64,000 nt of DNA from Fervidobacterium changbaicum (GCF_004117075.1 NZ_CP026721.1:2046001-2110000); one strand, 5' to 3'. Counted from the first letter of the stretch, positions 25,546-34,848 are shown. Numbers and translations are program-made. Notes: a model not told the origin generated them from the sequence alone.

Positions 25546-26400
25546 ATGGAGACATTAGAGAACAGCAGAGAGATGCTGAAATTTCAGGAAATCAAAGAAA
25601 AAGGAAAGGAAAACATCAAGAATTGTAAGCTTTTCATATTAGACATCGATGGGACTTTTTACTTGAGCGGAAGACTTTTCGACGGTTCAAAGAAATTTGT
25701 AGAGGCACTTGAAAAGCTTGGTAAAAAGCTTGTTTTCCTCACAAACAACTCTAATAGAACTATAGATAGTTACATCGATGAATTTTCAAAAATGGGAATA
25801 AAACTTACAAGAGACCAGATAGTTACCGCAGGTGTTGCTACCGCAGAGTATCTGTACGAAGAATTCGGCCCGAAAAAAGTATACATTGTTGGAACAGAGG
25901 ATATAAAGTACGAATTTTCAAGACTCGGTCATTCGGTTGTTGAGGAAGATCCAGAGGTGGTCGTGGTAACTTTCGATAAGACTCTGACTTACGAAAAGGT
26001 CAAAAAGGCCACTCAGTTTATTTCGAAAGGTGCACTTTTTGTTGTCACCAACCCAGACCTCAATTGTCCATCCTCCGAAGGTCCTCTTCCAGATGCAGGT
26101 GCAATCGCGTCCCTCATTAGAAAAGCTTCAGGAGCTTATCCCAACATAATTTTTGGCAAACCAGAACCAAAGCTACTTGAGATGGTAATAAGGCATAACA
26201 ACGTGAGCAAAGAAGAGACCTGTATGGTTGGTGACAGATTGTACACGGATATACTTGCAGGCATACAAGCAGGCACTTGGACGGTGTTGGTGCTAACTGG
26301 AGAAGCCACCGTGGAACAGGTTCAAAAAAGCCCGATAAAACCACATCTGATAGCAAGAGATATAGGAGTCCTTGCCGATATACTACTTGGGGAGATATAA
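25546..26400 (+). CDS. HAD superfamily phosphatase, NagD/4-nitrophenylphosphatase-like
   Basis: A 284-residue hydrolase of the HAD IIA type. Motif I is FILDIDGTFYLS with the nucleophilic Asp near residue 31, motif II is FLTNNSNRT, and motif III/IV is IFGKPEPKL followed by VGDRLYTDILAG. A C2-type cap lies between motifs II and III. Family members dephosphorylate small phosphate esters such as nucleotides or sugar phosphates; the substrate is not predictable. The N-terminus carries about 25 extra charged residues (KEKGKENIKNCK) before motif I. The ATG follows GGGAGGT. Two further genes follow on the same strand. Confidence 0.9.
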   Translation: METLENSREMLKFQEIKEKGKENIKNCKLFILDIDGTFYLSGRLFDGSKKFVEALEKLGKKLVFLTNNSNRTIDSYIDEFSKMGIKLTRDQIVTAGVATAEYLYEEFGPKKVYIVGTEDIKYEFSRLGHSVVEEDPEVVVVTFDKTLTYEKVKKATQFISKGALFVVTNPDLNCPSSEGPLPDAGAIASLIRKASGAYPNIIFGKPEPKLLEMVIRHNNVSKEETCMVGDRLYTDILAGIQAGTWTVLVLTGEATVEQVQKSPIKPHLIARDIGVLADILLGEI

Positions 26401-26438
26401 GATAAAAACAAAATCAACTGCACTGGTAGGTATCGTAA

Positions 26439-27062
26439 ATGATAAAGTATGCACTTAGGAGTAAGCCGACTGAGAAGTTAGTTGAACTTGCACAAAGCGG
26501 TCTAACGGAAGCAATGGACCTTATCATAGAGAAATTTTACCCAATGGTTGTGAGGATAGCCTCACAGTTCTACGCTCCATGGGCAGAGTTTGACGATATC
26601 GTGCAAAACGGTCTAATTGGATTGATAAAGGCTATATTCTATTATGAACCTGGGAAGAGTTCGTTTACAACATTCGCTTGGAGGAGTATCGAATCAGAAG
26701 TAAAGACATTCATAACTTACCAAAACCGAAAGAAGAACAAGATGCTCTCGGAATCGACAAGCATGGACTCCATTTTTGATGACGTTGATGATGAACAGAT
26801 AGATTACTTTGTAGCAGATACGGCACCGACTACTAACGTTGTTAAAAACGCTATCTTGAGTATAGTGCACGAGGAGATTTTAGAGTCGCTGAAAGATGAT
26901 GAAATAAAGATTTTCGAACTCTGGCTCGACGGTCACAGCTACAAAGAAATAGAAGAGCAGGTTGGTGTCAACTTCAAGAAGGTCGATAATACAGTTCAGA
27001 AGGTAAAAAGAATTATCCGTAGTAGGCTCAGTATGTCTATTTTACCTTTCTTGGAAGGATAG
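26439..27062 (+). CDS. Sigma-70 family RNA polymerase sigma factor (SigH-like)
   Basis: A 207-residue sigma factor with region 2 (FDDIVQNGLIGLIKAIFYYE ... FTTFAWRSIESEVKTFITY) and a C-terminal region 4 helix-turn-helix (FELWLDGHSYKEIEEQVGVN). Regions 1 and 3 are missing or very short, so it belongs with alternative sigma factors of the SigH/group 3-4 type. Region 2.1-2.4 is close to Firmicutes SigH. Target promoters are unknown. It lies 38 bases after the HAD gene and its stop is directly followed by the next gene, so it is probably part of that transcript. Confidence 0.9.
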   Translation: MIKYALRSKPTEKLVELAQSGLTEAMDLIIEKFYPMVVRIASQFYAPWAEFDDIVQNGLIGLIKAIFYYEPGKSSFTTFAWRSIESEVKTFITYQNRKKNKMLSESTSMDSIFDDVDDEQIDYFVADTAPTTNVVKNAILSIVHEEILESLKDDEIKIFELWLDGHSYKEIEEQVGVNFKKVDNTVQKVKRIIRSRLSMSILPFLEG

Positions 27063-27096
27063 GTTGAATTCATCACGGGAAAAGGAGCGATGCTGT

Positions 27097-27582
27097 TTGG
27101 GACGCTTCAGTAGGGTTCGAAGAGCGAAATCTGTCTTTGATATAGATTTCAAAAAGTTGCTTGATGAAGGTAAAAGAATTTTTCTTTTTGATTTTGACAA
27201 CACTATAAATACGTGGAAATCAGCGCACGTACCTGAAGAAGTAGTCAGCATATTTGAGTTTCTCAAATCAAATGGTGCGGAAGTTTACATTATTTCGAAC
27301 GGTTCAAAAAGGCTTCTTGATTACGATGTACCGGTGATATGGCGCTCGCTTAAACCTATCGGACTTAAGGTAAGATTGAAACTCAAGGAAAAGCTAAAAA
27401 GGAAACACGAAGTAATCGTGATAGGTGACCAATTTTTCACAGATGTGCTCTTTGCCAGATTGCTCGGCGTTGACGTTATCAAGGTAGAACCGTTGGATAG
27501 GTCCAACGAGTTCTTCGGTACAAAGGTTCTTAGGTTCTTTGAGAAATTATTCCATCGTGCAGGGCACGGTGAAAAGGGGTGA
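27097..27582 (+). CDS. HAD phosphatase, YqeG-like
   Basis: A 161-residue HAD IIIA-type protein. Motif I is FLFDFDNTINTW, motif II is YIISNGS, and motif III/IV is SLKP followed by VIGDQFFTDVLFARLLG. This is the minimal HAD core with no cap domain, as in YqeG proteins. The start is taken as TTG 27097, which has AAAGGAG about 10 bases upstream. A longer reading from TTG 27064 would place the ribosome-binding site inside the gene. It overlaps neither neighbour and is followed within 5 bases by the Gfo/Idh gene. Confidence 0.85.
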   Translation: MGRFSRVRRAKSVFDIDFKKLLDEGKRIFLFDFDNTINTWKSAHVPEEVVSIFEFLKSNGAEVYIISNGSKRLLDYDVPVIWRSLKPIGLKVRLKLKEKLKRKHEVIVIGDQFFTDVLFARLLGVDVIKVEPLDRSNEFFGTKVLRFFEKLFHRAGHGEKG

Positions 27583-27586
27583 GCGT

Positions 27587-28606
27587 ATGCATAAAGTAAG
27601 ACTCGGCATCGTGGGGTGTGGAATTGCGGCACGTGAGTTACACTTTCCTGCACTCGTTCAACTTACAGACAAGTTCGAAATCACAGCGGTCACAAGTAGA
27701 AGAAGAGAAAGGGCAGAAGATTTTGCAAGCATGGTTAAAGACGCTCTTGGATACGAGCCTGCTGTTTTCGATTCGTACGAAGAACTGCTCGAGTCAGGAA
27801 GCGTAGATGCGGTTGATTTGACACTTCCCATCGAATTGAATGTGCCATTCATATTTAAGGCCGTGGAAAAAGGTATGCATGTGATTTGCGAAAAACCAAT
27901 ATCCACAGATGTTGCAAGCGGGAAAAAGGTAGTTGAACTATCAGCAAATACCGACAAGGTGATTTACATTGCAGAGAACTACAGGCACGATTTCAGATTC
28001 AACAAGATAAGAACGTTCATCGATGAAAATACCATAGGTCGACCTATCTTTGTCGCTTGGCACCTTTGGATTGGTATGGATAAGTCGAACAAGTACGTGC
28101 AAACCGAATGGCGGCAAAGGCCGAAACACATAGGTGGATTTTTGTCAGATGGTGGTGTTCACCACATAGCTGCACTAAGGGTCATCTTCGGAGATATAGC
28201 ATGGGTGAGTGGTGTGACAAAAAGGGTCTCTGATTACCTCGGAGATGATGATACGTTATCTACTGTTTTCGAGTTCAACAGCGGTGTGGTAGGTAACTAC
28301 ACAGTTTCCTATGCCGTTAGCGGTAAGCAATATTTCGAGATTGTAGGAACAGACGGAAGAATCTATCTTGACGAAGAAAGAATCACAGTCCGTGGGCAAA
28401 GAGAAGAGACGATAAATATACCAAACCAAAACACATTCAAGAACGAGTTCGAAGATTTCTACAGGGTAGTTAAACATGGCGAACCAAACATTTTAGGTCA
28501 CCCTGTTGAAGCTTTAAAAGACCTTTCATTCTTTGAAGCGGCAATTAAATCGAAAGGTACGAGAATAGAAATTGAAGACCTGTTAAGGTCAACTACCCCC
28601 GACTGA
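27587..28606 (+). CDS. Gfo/Idh/MocA family NAD(P)-dependent oxidoreductase, C-terminus altered by IscB element
   Basis: A 339-residue dehydrogenase. The Rossmann motif is VGCGIAARELHFPAL and the conserved catalytic-lysine motif is CEKPISTD. A C-terminal alpha/beta domain follows, with GGFLSDGGVHHIAAL. Such enzymes oxidise sugars or related hydroxy compounds; the substrate is unknown. ATG 27587 follows AAGGGGTGAG. The last six codons (RSTTPD) are encoded by the left end of the inserted IscB element, so the native C-terminus has been replaced. The loss looks small because the last fold element (LSFFEAAIKSKG) is still present. Confidence 0.88.
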   Translation: MHKVRLGIVGCGIAARELHFPALVQLTDKFEITAVTSRRRERAEDFASMVKDALGYEPAVFDSYEELLESGSVDAVDLTLPIELNVPFIFKAVEKGMHVICEKPISTDVASGKKVVELSANTDKVIYIAENYRHDFRFNKIRTFIDENTIGRPIFVAWHLWIGMDKSNKYVQTEWRQRPKHIGGFLSDGGVHHIAALRVIFGDIAWVSGVTKRVSDYLGDDDTLSTVFEFNSGVVGNYTVSYAVSGKQYFEIVGTDGRIYLDEERITVRGQREETINIPNQNTFKNEFEDFYRVVKHGEPNILGHPVEALKDLSFFEAAIKSKGTRIEIEDLLRSTTPD

Positions 28607-28880
28607 AGTCGAGGGCTTGTAAAAGCCCTGGTTGACCAGCCTAAGCACCGGACCCAAAGGACAAGGGGACGAAGGTGCTACGTTGGTAGTAGGCTCAAGA
28701 CCCACTCCGGAATGCTTCTCCAGTCCCGGACACTGGAAGTGCTGGTTGCAGACAACCTTTGGGGTGTGGGCGAAACGGATCAGCACACGTGCCGGCTACC
28801 AACATTGGCGAGGAGAGTGCTAAAGTGAGTCCGCTTTAGCACGTCACAAGGCCCGTAAGGGCATTTTCATGGAGTGAGAT
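28587..28880 (+). ncRNA. HEARO RNA / IscB omega RNA, copy 1
   Basis: The 280-290 bases before iscB have no plausible ORF of their own and are rich in hairpins. Examples are CCCCGACT/AGTCGAGGG, GGGCTT/AAGCCC, GTGCTAAAG/CTTTAGCAC and GCCC/GGGC just before the start codon. Position, size and structure fit the HEARO RNA, later identified as the omega RNA that guides IscB. The guide would be the flanking host sequence just upstream of 28587. Differences from copy 2 fall largely in loops or keep pairing. Confidence 0.85.
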
Positions 28881-28882
28881 GT

Positions 28883-30205
28883 ATGGTGTTTGTGTTAGAC
28901 AAAAACAAAAAGCCTCTGATGCCCTGTTCAGAAAAGCGCGCAAGACAGTTACTAAGCCGTGGCAGAGCGGTAGTCCACAAAATGCATCCGTTCACTATAC
29001 GTCTAAAAGACAGAACAGTACAGCAAAGTCAGTTGCAACCATTAAGGCTAAAACTTGACCCTGGCGCAAAAACTACAGGAGTAGCAGTTTTGCGAGAAGA
29101 CGGCGACGTAGCAGAAACAGTTTTTCTTTGCGAGATACACCACAAGACAGACATAAAGCAAAAACTTGATGCCAGATGTGCTGTTCGTCGAAGCAGAAGA
29201 AACAGAAAGACTAGATATCGAAAGCCTAGGTTTCTAAATCGCAGACGGCCTGAAGGGTGGCTGCCACCATCGCTCAAAGCAAGAGTAGACCAGCTTATAA
29301 ATGCGGTAAGGAAACTGACAAAGCTGTTGCCAATAAGTGCAATATCCATCGAAGATGCAAAGTTTGATACTCAAAAGTTGCAAAATCCAGAGACTTCTGG
29401 CATCGAGTATCAACGAGGTACGCTTTTTGGCTACGAGGTAAGGGAATATCTTTTGGAAAAGTGGGGACGAAAGTGTGCGTACTGTGGTAGAAGCGATGTG
29501 CCACTGGAAATCGACCACATCGTACCAAGGTCAAGAGGTGGAACAGATAGAGTATCAAACCTAACACTTGCTTGCCGTGAGTGTAACCAAAAGAAGGGCA
29601 ACAAAACAGCTGCTGAGTTTGGATACCCACATGTTGAAGAGCAGGCAAGACAAACATACAAGCAAGCAGCATTCATGAACTCGATACGCTCATATCTGAG
29701 CAAATCATTAAGCAGTTTTGGAATACCAGTTGAATACGGAACAGGAGCGCTAACAAAGGCAAATCGCATTCGTCTGGGGTTTCCCAAAGAGCACTATTTC
29801 GATGCATGTTGTGTTGGTGAGAGTACACCGAGTGAGATTCGTATAACACAAAGGTATGTGCAAATATGGCGTGCAGTTGGTCGTGGAACAAGGCAGATGT
29901 GTAATACAGATAAGTTTGGTTTCCCACGTGGGCATAGACAAAGACGTAAGAAACACTTTGGTTTTCAAACTGGAGATATAGTTAAAGCTATTGTGCCACG
30001 AGGAAAGTACGCTGGCATTTGGGTAGGTGCAGTAGCAGTGAGAGCAAGCGGATTTTTCGACATTAAGGATAAAAATGGCAAAAGGGTATGTCAGGGAATA
30101 AGATATAAGTACTGCAATCTGATTCAAACAGCCGATGGTTGGCAATATAGCAAGACAAAAACAAACTATTCTATATCTCACACAACTGAAGTCGCGTGCC
30201 TCTAA
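28883..30205 (+). CDS. iscB: IscB RNA-guided HNH/RuvC endonuclease
   Basis: A 440-residue IscB, the ancestor-type of Cas9. The domains in order are the N-terminal PLMP domain (MVFVLDKNKKPLMPC) and RuvC-I (LKLDPGAKTTG). An arginine-rich bridge helix (RRSRRNRKTRYRKPRFLNRR) follows, then RuvC-II (ISIEDAKFD). HNH comes next, with CAYCG, EIDHIVPRSRGG and CRECN zinc cysteines; RuvC-III (HYFDACCVG) is last. A C-terminal TAM-interacting-like domain completes the chain. All catalytic residues expected for both nuclease domains are visible, so the enzyme may be active. ATG 28883 gives the complete PLMP start; a GTG reading begins 9 bases earlier. Confidence 0.95.
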   Translation: MVFVLDKNKKPLMPCSEKRARQLLSRGRAVVHKMHPFTIRLKDRTVQQSQLQPLRLKLDPGAKTTGVAVLREDGDVAETVFLCEIHHKTDIKQKLDARCAVRRSRRNRKTRYRKPRFLNRRRPEGWLPPSLKARVDQLINAVRKLTKLLPISAISIEDAKFDTQKLQNPETSGIEYQRGTLFGYEVREYLLEKWGRKCAYCGRSDVPLEIDHIVPRSRGGTDRVSNLTLACRECNQKKGNKTAAEFGYPHVEEQARQTYKQAAFMNSIRSYLSKSLSSFGIPVEYGTGALTKANRIRLGFPKEHYFDACCVGESTPSEIRITQRYVQIWRAVGRGTRQMCNTDKFGFPRGHRQRRKKHFGFQTGDIVKAIVPRGKYAGIWVGAVAVRASGFFDIKDKNGKRVCQGIRYKYCNLIQTADGWQYSKTKTNYSISHTTEVACL

Positions 30206-30247
30206 GTCGGAGGTGAAATTTTCACGGACCAGTTATACATCTCACTC

Positions 30248-30472
30248 TTGGATAAGTACGTACTATTAACACCACATGTATACGAAAGGATGATTGAAAG
30301 GGGAATAACCATCGAGGAATTGATAGAAATGCTCGAATCGAAAGATTCACAAGCGATAATGCAAAGGAATTTCAGAATCAAGATAACCAACGGCAGAATT
30401 GCGGCAATTCTTCAACTTTCCAGCGGTGTTTTGTACGTTATAACGGTGTTTAAGGAAGGTAGGAAGGGTTAG
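30248..30472 (+). CDS. Small DUF4258-like protein next to the IscB insertion
   Basis: A 74-residue protein with the pattern of DUF4258/RelE-like small proteins: LTPHVYERMIERGITIEELIEML, then strands RNFRIKITNGRIAAILQ and VLYVITVFK. The start is uncertain. TTG 30248 has no ribosome-binding site near it, and the frame is open upstream into the right end of the IscB element, only 30 bases away. The insertion has probably removed the original promoter or first codons. Function is unknown; such domains occur in toxins and in metal- or nucleic-acid-binding proteins. No antitoxin-like partner is visible next to it. Confidence 0.65.
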   Translation: MDKYVLLTPHVYERMIERGITIEELIEMLESKDSQAIMQRNFRIKITNGRIAAILQLSSGVLYVITVFKEGRKG

Positions 30473-30496
30473 TATTCCGATTGCGAGGTGGTAAAT

Positions 30497-32989
30497 ATGA
30501 AGAAGGTCACCATCTCGGTGTTTGTATTAATAGTGGTATTTATTCTATCTTCGTGTGTCCTGTTTCAAGATACCATTCCTCCGAGTGTTAATCTAACACT
30601 TAGTTATACTGTTGCCAAGCCAAACGTCAAAGTATCTGCGACCGTTGAGTTTTCCGACAACGATGTTGTAGACAGAATAGAACTCTATTCTGGTAGTAGC
30701 CTTATACAAGTAAGAACAGTTGGTAAAAAGTCCGGAACAGAAGTCTTTGAACTTACAGAAATTCCCATTGAGGAAGGGATTATTAAAGATGTTAGCGTTG
30801 TAGCTAAAGTTTACGACAAAGTTGGCAATGCAAAACTGTCCAATCAAGCGACGTTGACACTTGATTTCCGAAAGCCAGTAATAACGATTAAAAATGAGTA
30901 CGTAGGATACTTTGTGGATGTGGAGGTCCAGAAAGGTCCAAAACTTATTAAAATAGAGATCTATTGCAATAATGGAAAAATTGAAGAGATAGAAACACAG
31001 ATATCTGAAGGAGTTGTAAGAATTCCAGTTTCTATACCTGACAACAGCACGGAGATTCTTGTGAAAGCGGAAAGTGAGTTCGGCATCTTTGGACAAGCAA
31101 CTAAGACGATAATTGTTGATAAAGTAGCACCGCAGGTGAGTATTCCAACTGTTATAAGTGCACCTTACGTTAGTGGCACGATTACAATAGATATCACTGC
31201 ATCTGATGATAACTTGGACAAAGTAGAGTACTACCTCAACAGTTCGAAAATTGGAGAGAAGAAGTCTGGACCGTTTTCTATCAGTATCGATACAGCAAAG
31301 TATCCAGATGGAGCATATACTTTTAAAGCTAAAGCGTACGATAAAGCAGGTAATTCAAGCGAAGCGTCTATATCTTTCATCATAGATAACAACCCACCGA
31401 GTGTATCGATAAAATCACTGACATCCGAAGCGTACATCTCGGGAACGAAAAATATAGAGGTCTCTGCGGAGGACGGAAACGGTATTAAAAAGGTGGAGTT
31501 ATATTTGAATAACAACAAAGTTGGTGAAGCTACCTCGTCACCCTACATTTTCAATCTAAACACTTCTGGCTATTCGAATGGACAGTACACTTTAAAAGCG
31601 GTTGCATACGATATTTTCGACAAACGCAGTGAAACAAGTATTCAGACATATATTGATAACACACCACCTACTGTTAGTATCGTTTCACCTTCAAGTGGTG
31701 AAGTTGTTGTTGGGATAGTTGAGGTTCGTGTCAATGCATCGGATAACTACGGACTTAGCAAATTGGAGTTGTATTTAGACTATTCAAAAGTTGGTGAAAA
31801 AACAACTGAGCCGTACTTGTTCACAATCGACACCAGGAGTTACATTTCCGGTACCTCAACTTTGAAGGCAATAGCTTATGATTTGGCAGGAAATAAAAAA
31901 GAAGCAAGTATCAATATAACTATTCAAAAACCTCTACCGGGGGATATTATTTGGAAGTTTAAAACAGGTGGAAGTATAGCGAGCTGTCCTGCAATTGATA
32001 CAAGCTGGAGCAGAAAGGCAATTTACTTTGGCAGTGACGATGGGTATTTGTATGCACTATCGTTCGATGGACAGATGAAGTGGAGGTATAAAACAAACGA
32101 CTGGGTACACATGTCACCTGTTGTTGATACGGATGGGACAATTTACGTGGGAAGTGATGATGGGTATCTTTATGCTGTCAAACCAGACGGTACTCTCAAA
32201 TGGAAAACACCTGTTGGGGATTGGGTGAGATCTTCTCCTGCTTTGTACTACTCAACTCTTTATGTTGCAAACAGAGGTGGAGAAATTTATGCTATACGCA
32301 CATACGATGGAACGAAAAAATGGCGAGTTCAAATCGGCTCTTCAATATACTCTTCACCCGCTGTAGGAAAGGATGGAACGATTTACATAGGTAGTGGTAA
32401 TGGAAAACTGTATGCTATTGACGATTGGGATGGAGAGACATTGTGGGAATTTAAAACCAACGGCTCTATTCAATCCTCCCCAGCAATCGACAACTATGGA
32501 ACAGTATATATAGGCAGTGATGATGGCTGTGTTTATGCAGTAAGACCAAATGGTACGCTAAAATGGCAGGTTCAAACTGGTGACTGGGTGCGTTCTTCAC
32601 CTGTGATTGGTTCTAACGGAACGGTTTATGTAGGTAGTGACGATGGCTATCTTTATGCGATTAATAGTGATGGAATTATAAAATGGACATCCAAAACCAA
32701 CGGCTATATACGAACCGCTCCTGTAGTTGGTTCGGATGGGACGATATATGTTGCAAGTAACGACGGATACGTATATGCGGTTTCCTCCAGCGGAAAAGAA
32801 AAGTGGAGAAGGTCCGTTGGTTACGTTCCCTCTTCAGCAACACTAGACGATGATGGGACTCTTTACATTGGAGCAAATGATGGATACCTATACTGGATTC
32901 AAACAAATTCTACATCAGGTCTGGCACGCAGCGATTGGCCGAAGTTTAAGAGAGATTTAAGAAATACAGGATACGTCTGGAGTTACTAA
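30497..32989 (+). CDS. Large lipoprotein with Ig-like repeats and a PQQ-type beta-propeller
   Basis: An 830-residue exported protein. The signal peptide ends in a lipobox (VFILSSC), so it should be anchored by lipid at about Cys20. Residues 25 to about 480 contain five or so Ig-like (Big_7/cadherin-like) repeats. They are marked by PPSVSI or PPTVSIVSP starts, VELYLNNNKVGE, and YTLKAVAYD. From about residue 485 there are eight PQQ-like repeats with GTIYVGSDDGYLYAV and SSPAV motifs, forming a propeller that ends WPKFKRDLRNTGY. The protein could bind polysaccharide or scaffold surface proteins. No catalytic residues are recognised. ATG 30497 follows GAGGTGG. Confidence 0.85.
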   Translation: MKKVTISVFVLIVVFILSSCVLFQDTIPPSVNLTLSYTVAKPNVKVSATVEFSDNDVVDRIELYSGSSLIQVRTVGKKSGTEVFELTEIPIEEGIIKDVSVVAKVYDKVGNAKLSNQATLTLDFRKPVITIKNEYVGYFVDVEVQKGPKLIKIEIYCNNGKIEEIETQISEGVVRIPVSIPDNSTEILVKAESEFGIFGQATKTIIVDKVAPQVSIPTVISAPYVSGTITIDITASDDNLDKVEYYLNSSKIGEKKSGPFSISIDTAKYPDGAYTFKAKAYDKAGNSSEASISFIIDNNPPSVSIKSLTSEAYISGTKNIEVSAEDGNGIKKVELYLNNNKVGEATSSPYIFNLNTSGYSNGQYTLKAVAYDIFDKRSETSIQTYIDNTPPTVSIVSPSSGEVVVGIVEVRVNASDNYGLSKLELYLDYSKVGEKTTEPYLFTIDTRSYISGTSTLKAIAYDLAGNKKEASINITIQKPLPGDIIWKFKTGGSIASCPAIDTSWSRKAIYFGSDDGYLYALSFDGQMKWRYKTNDWVHMSPVVDTDGTIYVGSDDGYLYAVKPDGTLKWKTPVGDWVRSSPALYYSTLYVANRGGEIYAIRTYDGTKKWRVQIGSSIYSSPAVGKDGTIYIGSGNGKLYAIDDWDGETLWEFKTNGSIQSSPAIDNYGTVYIGSDDGCVYAVRPNGTLKWQVQTGDWVRSSPVIGSNGTVYVGSDDGYLYAINSDGIIKWTSKTNGYIRTAPVVGSDGTIYVASNDGYVYAVSSSGKEKWRRSVGYVPSSATLDDDGTLYIGANDGYLYWIQTNSTSGLARSDWPKFKRDLRNTGYVWSY

Positions 32990-33013
32990 AAAAATGCCGC
33001 CCAAATGGGCGGC
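32987..33013 (-). terminator. Terminator of the ior-kor operon
   Basis: GCCGCCC, AAAT loop, GGGCGGC. On the minus strand it is followed by ATTTTTTT. It may also slow transcription from the lipoprotein gene on the plus strand. Confidence 0.88.
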
Positions 33014-33033
33014 TTGCTTGCAAGGTTTTGGAG

Positions 33034-34011
33034 TTAAATATACTTTGCAATTTCTTCAACCGGTTTGCGGATTCTCTCGCTAAATTCCGCTGCTAAGTGT
33101 TTTTCATTCAACATATCAATATTTCCCCAATAGCCAACAGCAATGAGGGTTATAACCACTCCTTTGATCTCGAATAGCTCTTTGACTTTGATGGGGTCGT
33201 AACCGGCAACCGGGTGTGCAATCAGTCCCATTTGGGTTGCTTGAGCCAAAAGCAATCCAACGGCTGTGCCTGTATCAAATAACGCGTAGTTTCTCCTGTC
33301 GCTCAACTGACAGCCAAGTTCATCATCTGTGTAAACTATTATCATAACAGGTGCGTGTTTCATCCAGTAGTTACCTTCTGAGAGTGTGGAGTGCAACTTC
33401 TCGAGATTTTCTTTCGTTCTTACAACAAGAAACCGCCAAGGTTGTTTGTTCATGCAGGAAGGTGCAAGGTGAGCAGCTTTTATGAGCGTTTCTATCTTTT
33501 CATCTTCGACAGGATCTGGTCTTACACCTCTGAGCGCCCTTCTGAGTAGTATGTTATCATTAAGCGCCTGATCTTCTTGAATTATTCTTTTGTACTCTTG
33601 CAAAACTTCCTCTGCATGGCCATTCACGTTGACTTTAATCCATTCTTTTCTGATTCTTCCCCAAGGGTCGACTATGAATGTGGATCTTATAAGCTTGCCG
33701 TCCTTTACAACTCCGAATTGCTCTGCTACTGCTTTGTCCGGATCTGACAGCAATTTTACCTTTAGACCTTTCTTTGATTTAAAGCTGGCGATAGCTTTGC
33801 AGTCATCAGGTGAGATACCTACAACATTGCCGTTGAATTCATCGATTAACTTTGTGAAGTCTAAACCTTCCAATGTGCACCCGGGAGTATTTGCCTTTGG
33901 ATAGAAATACACCACTGTGTACCTTCCCAAAAGGTTCTTCCAAGAAAAATCGTTTCCGTCCTCATCTTTCAGAACGAATTGGGGAATGAGTCTGAAACGT
34001 GATTGAATCAT
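33034..34011 (-). CDS. Peroxiredoxin-nitroreductase fusion protein
   Basis: A 325-residue hybrid. Residues 1 to about 150 are a BCP/PrxQ-type peroxiredoxin with the peroxidatic cysteine in [10 protein letters not shown]. Residues about 160-325 are an FMN nitroreductase domain ([38 protein letters not shown]). The hybrid is known from T. maritima (TM0386), where the flavin domain is thought to supply electrons to the peroxidase. It would remove peroxides in the cytoplasm. The start codon overlaps the korB stop (ATGA), so it is the last gene of the ior-kor operon, consistent with protecting oxygen-sensitive ferredoxin oxidoreductases. Confidence 0.93.
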   Translation of the reverse strand: MIQSRFRLIPQFVLKDEDGNDFSWKNLLGRYTVVYFYPKANTPGCTLEGLDFTKLIDEFNGNVVGISPDDCKAIASFKSKKGLKVKLLSDPDKAVAEQFGVVKDGKLIRSTFIVDPWGRIRKEWIKVNVNGHAEEVLQEYKRIIQEDQALNDNILLRRALRGVRPDPVEDEKIETLIKAAHLAPSCMNKQPWRFLVVRTKENLEKLHSTLSEGNYWMKHAPVMIIVYTDDELGCQLSDRRNYALFDTGTAVGLLLAQATQMGLIAHPVAGYDPIKVKELFEIKGVVITLIAVGYWGNIDMLNEKHLAAEFSERIRKPVEEIAKYI

Positions 34012-34847
34012 ACCTCCAACCCCCTCAATGCAACAGGTGTTTTATCGTTTTCGTATGGAGCAAGTTGCTCTTCGTACACAGGTTTGTTCGGGTTTACGTA
34101 TATAACCCCCAGTGCGAGCTTAGAATTATCTGTTGCAATCTTAAACGCAGCTTGCCTATCGGTTGGATCATAACTGTCCGGTAGCAGATATGTGTTTTCT
34201 CTGTACCACTGGTAAGTGTTCACTTTGTTGAACGTCACGCACGGTTGGAGTATATCGATGAGTGCGTAACCTTTGTGCTTAATTGCCATCTTGATGAGTT
34301 CAACTGTCAGTTGGAAATTTCCCGAAAAGCTTCGGGCAACAAAAGAAGCATCGAGTGCAACGGCAACAGCAATGGGATTGAATGGATCAACCATTACTCC
34401 ATCGAACTGGAGTGTTGTTACTTGGCCGCGAGCGGTCGTTGGTGAGGCCTGTCCTTTTGTTAATCCGTATATTTGGTTATCGTGGACGATATTTGTTATA
34501 TCCGGATTCTTCCTTATTGTATGTATAAAATGATTACCACCTTCACCGTACGTACATCCATCTCCACTTTCTGCGATGACAACAAGGTTTGGATTGACCA
34601 TCTTGATAGCAACAGCTGCCGGCAGTGATCTTCCATGTAAGCCGTTGAACATGTTGGCTTTAACATACTGCGGCATCTTTGCAGCTTGACCTATACCTGA
34701 AACCAGAACAACTTGGGTTGGATCAAGCTGAAGCTGTGCAAGTGCTGTTTTCAATTCGTTGATTATTCCAAAATTCCCGCAACCTGGACACCATGCGATA
34801 TCTGCATCCGGTATATCGTATATCTTTGGATCAAACGCACTACTCAT
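34008..34847 (-). CDS. korB: 2-oxoacid:ferredoxin oxidoreductase, beta subunit
   Basis: The thiamine-diphosphate subunit, 279 residues. WCPGCGNFG holds cluster/TPP-site cysteine residues, and [20 protein letters not shown] is the TPP-Mg motif. The order and size resemble 2-oxoglutarate or 2-oxoisovalerate ferredoxin oxidoreductases; the substrate is not settled by sequence alone. The ATG at 34847 is 1 base after the korA stop and uses GAGG in the korA end. It makes acyl-CoA, CO2 and reduced ferredoxin from a 2-oxoacid and CoA. Confidence 0.92.
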   Translation of the reverse strand: MSSAFDPKIYDIPDADIAWCPGCGNFGIINELKTALAQLQLDPTQVVLVSGIGQAAKMPQYVKANMFNGLHGRSLPAAVAIKMVNPNLVVIAESGDGCTYGEGGNHFIHTIRKNPDITNIVHDNQIYGLTKGQASPTTARGQVTTLQFDGVMVDPFNPIAVAVALDASFVARSFSGNFQLTVELIKMAIKHKGYALIDILQPCVTFNKVNTYQWYRENTYLLPDSYDPTDRQAAFKIATDNSKLALGVIYVNPNKPVYEEQLAPYENDKTPVALRGLEV

Positions 34848-34848
34848 A

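Larger units (their letters stand above)
28587..30217 (+). mobile_element. IscB-type IS200/IS605-derived element, copy 1
   Basis: The limits are defined by comparison with the inverted copy at 60276-61902. Both begin GGTCAACTACCCCC and end CTAAGTCGGAGGTGAA. The element holds an upstream structured RNA and iscB, with no tnpA. End hairpins are present: CCCCGACT-GA-AGTCGAGGG at the left, and a similar CACACAACT-GA-AGTCGCGTG at the right. This is the organisation of non-autonomous IscB/HEARO elements. The length is 1631 bp against 1627 bp in copy 2. Confidence 0.9.

Noticed and set aside
28607-28882. Short frames (about 62-65 codons) in the region before iscB
   Set aside because: They overlap the structured HEARO/omega RNA and appear on both strands with no Shine-Dalgarno sites. 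They also occur in copy 2 because the RNA is conserved.
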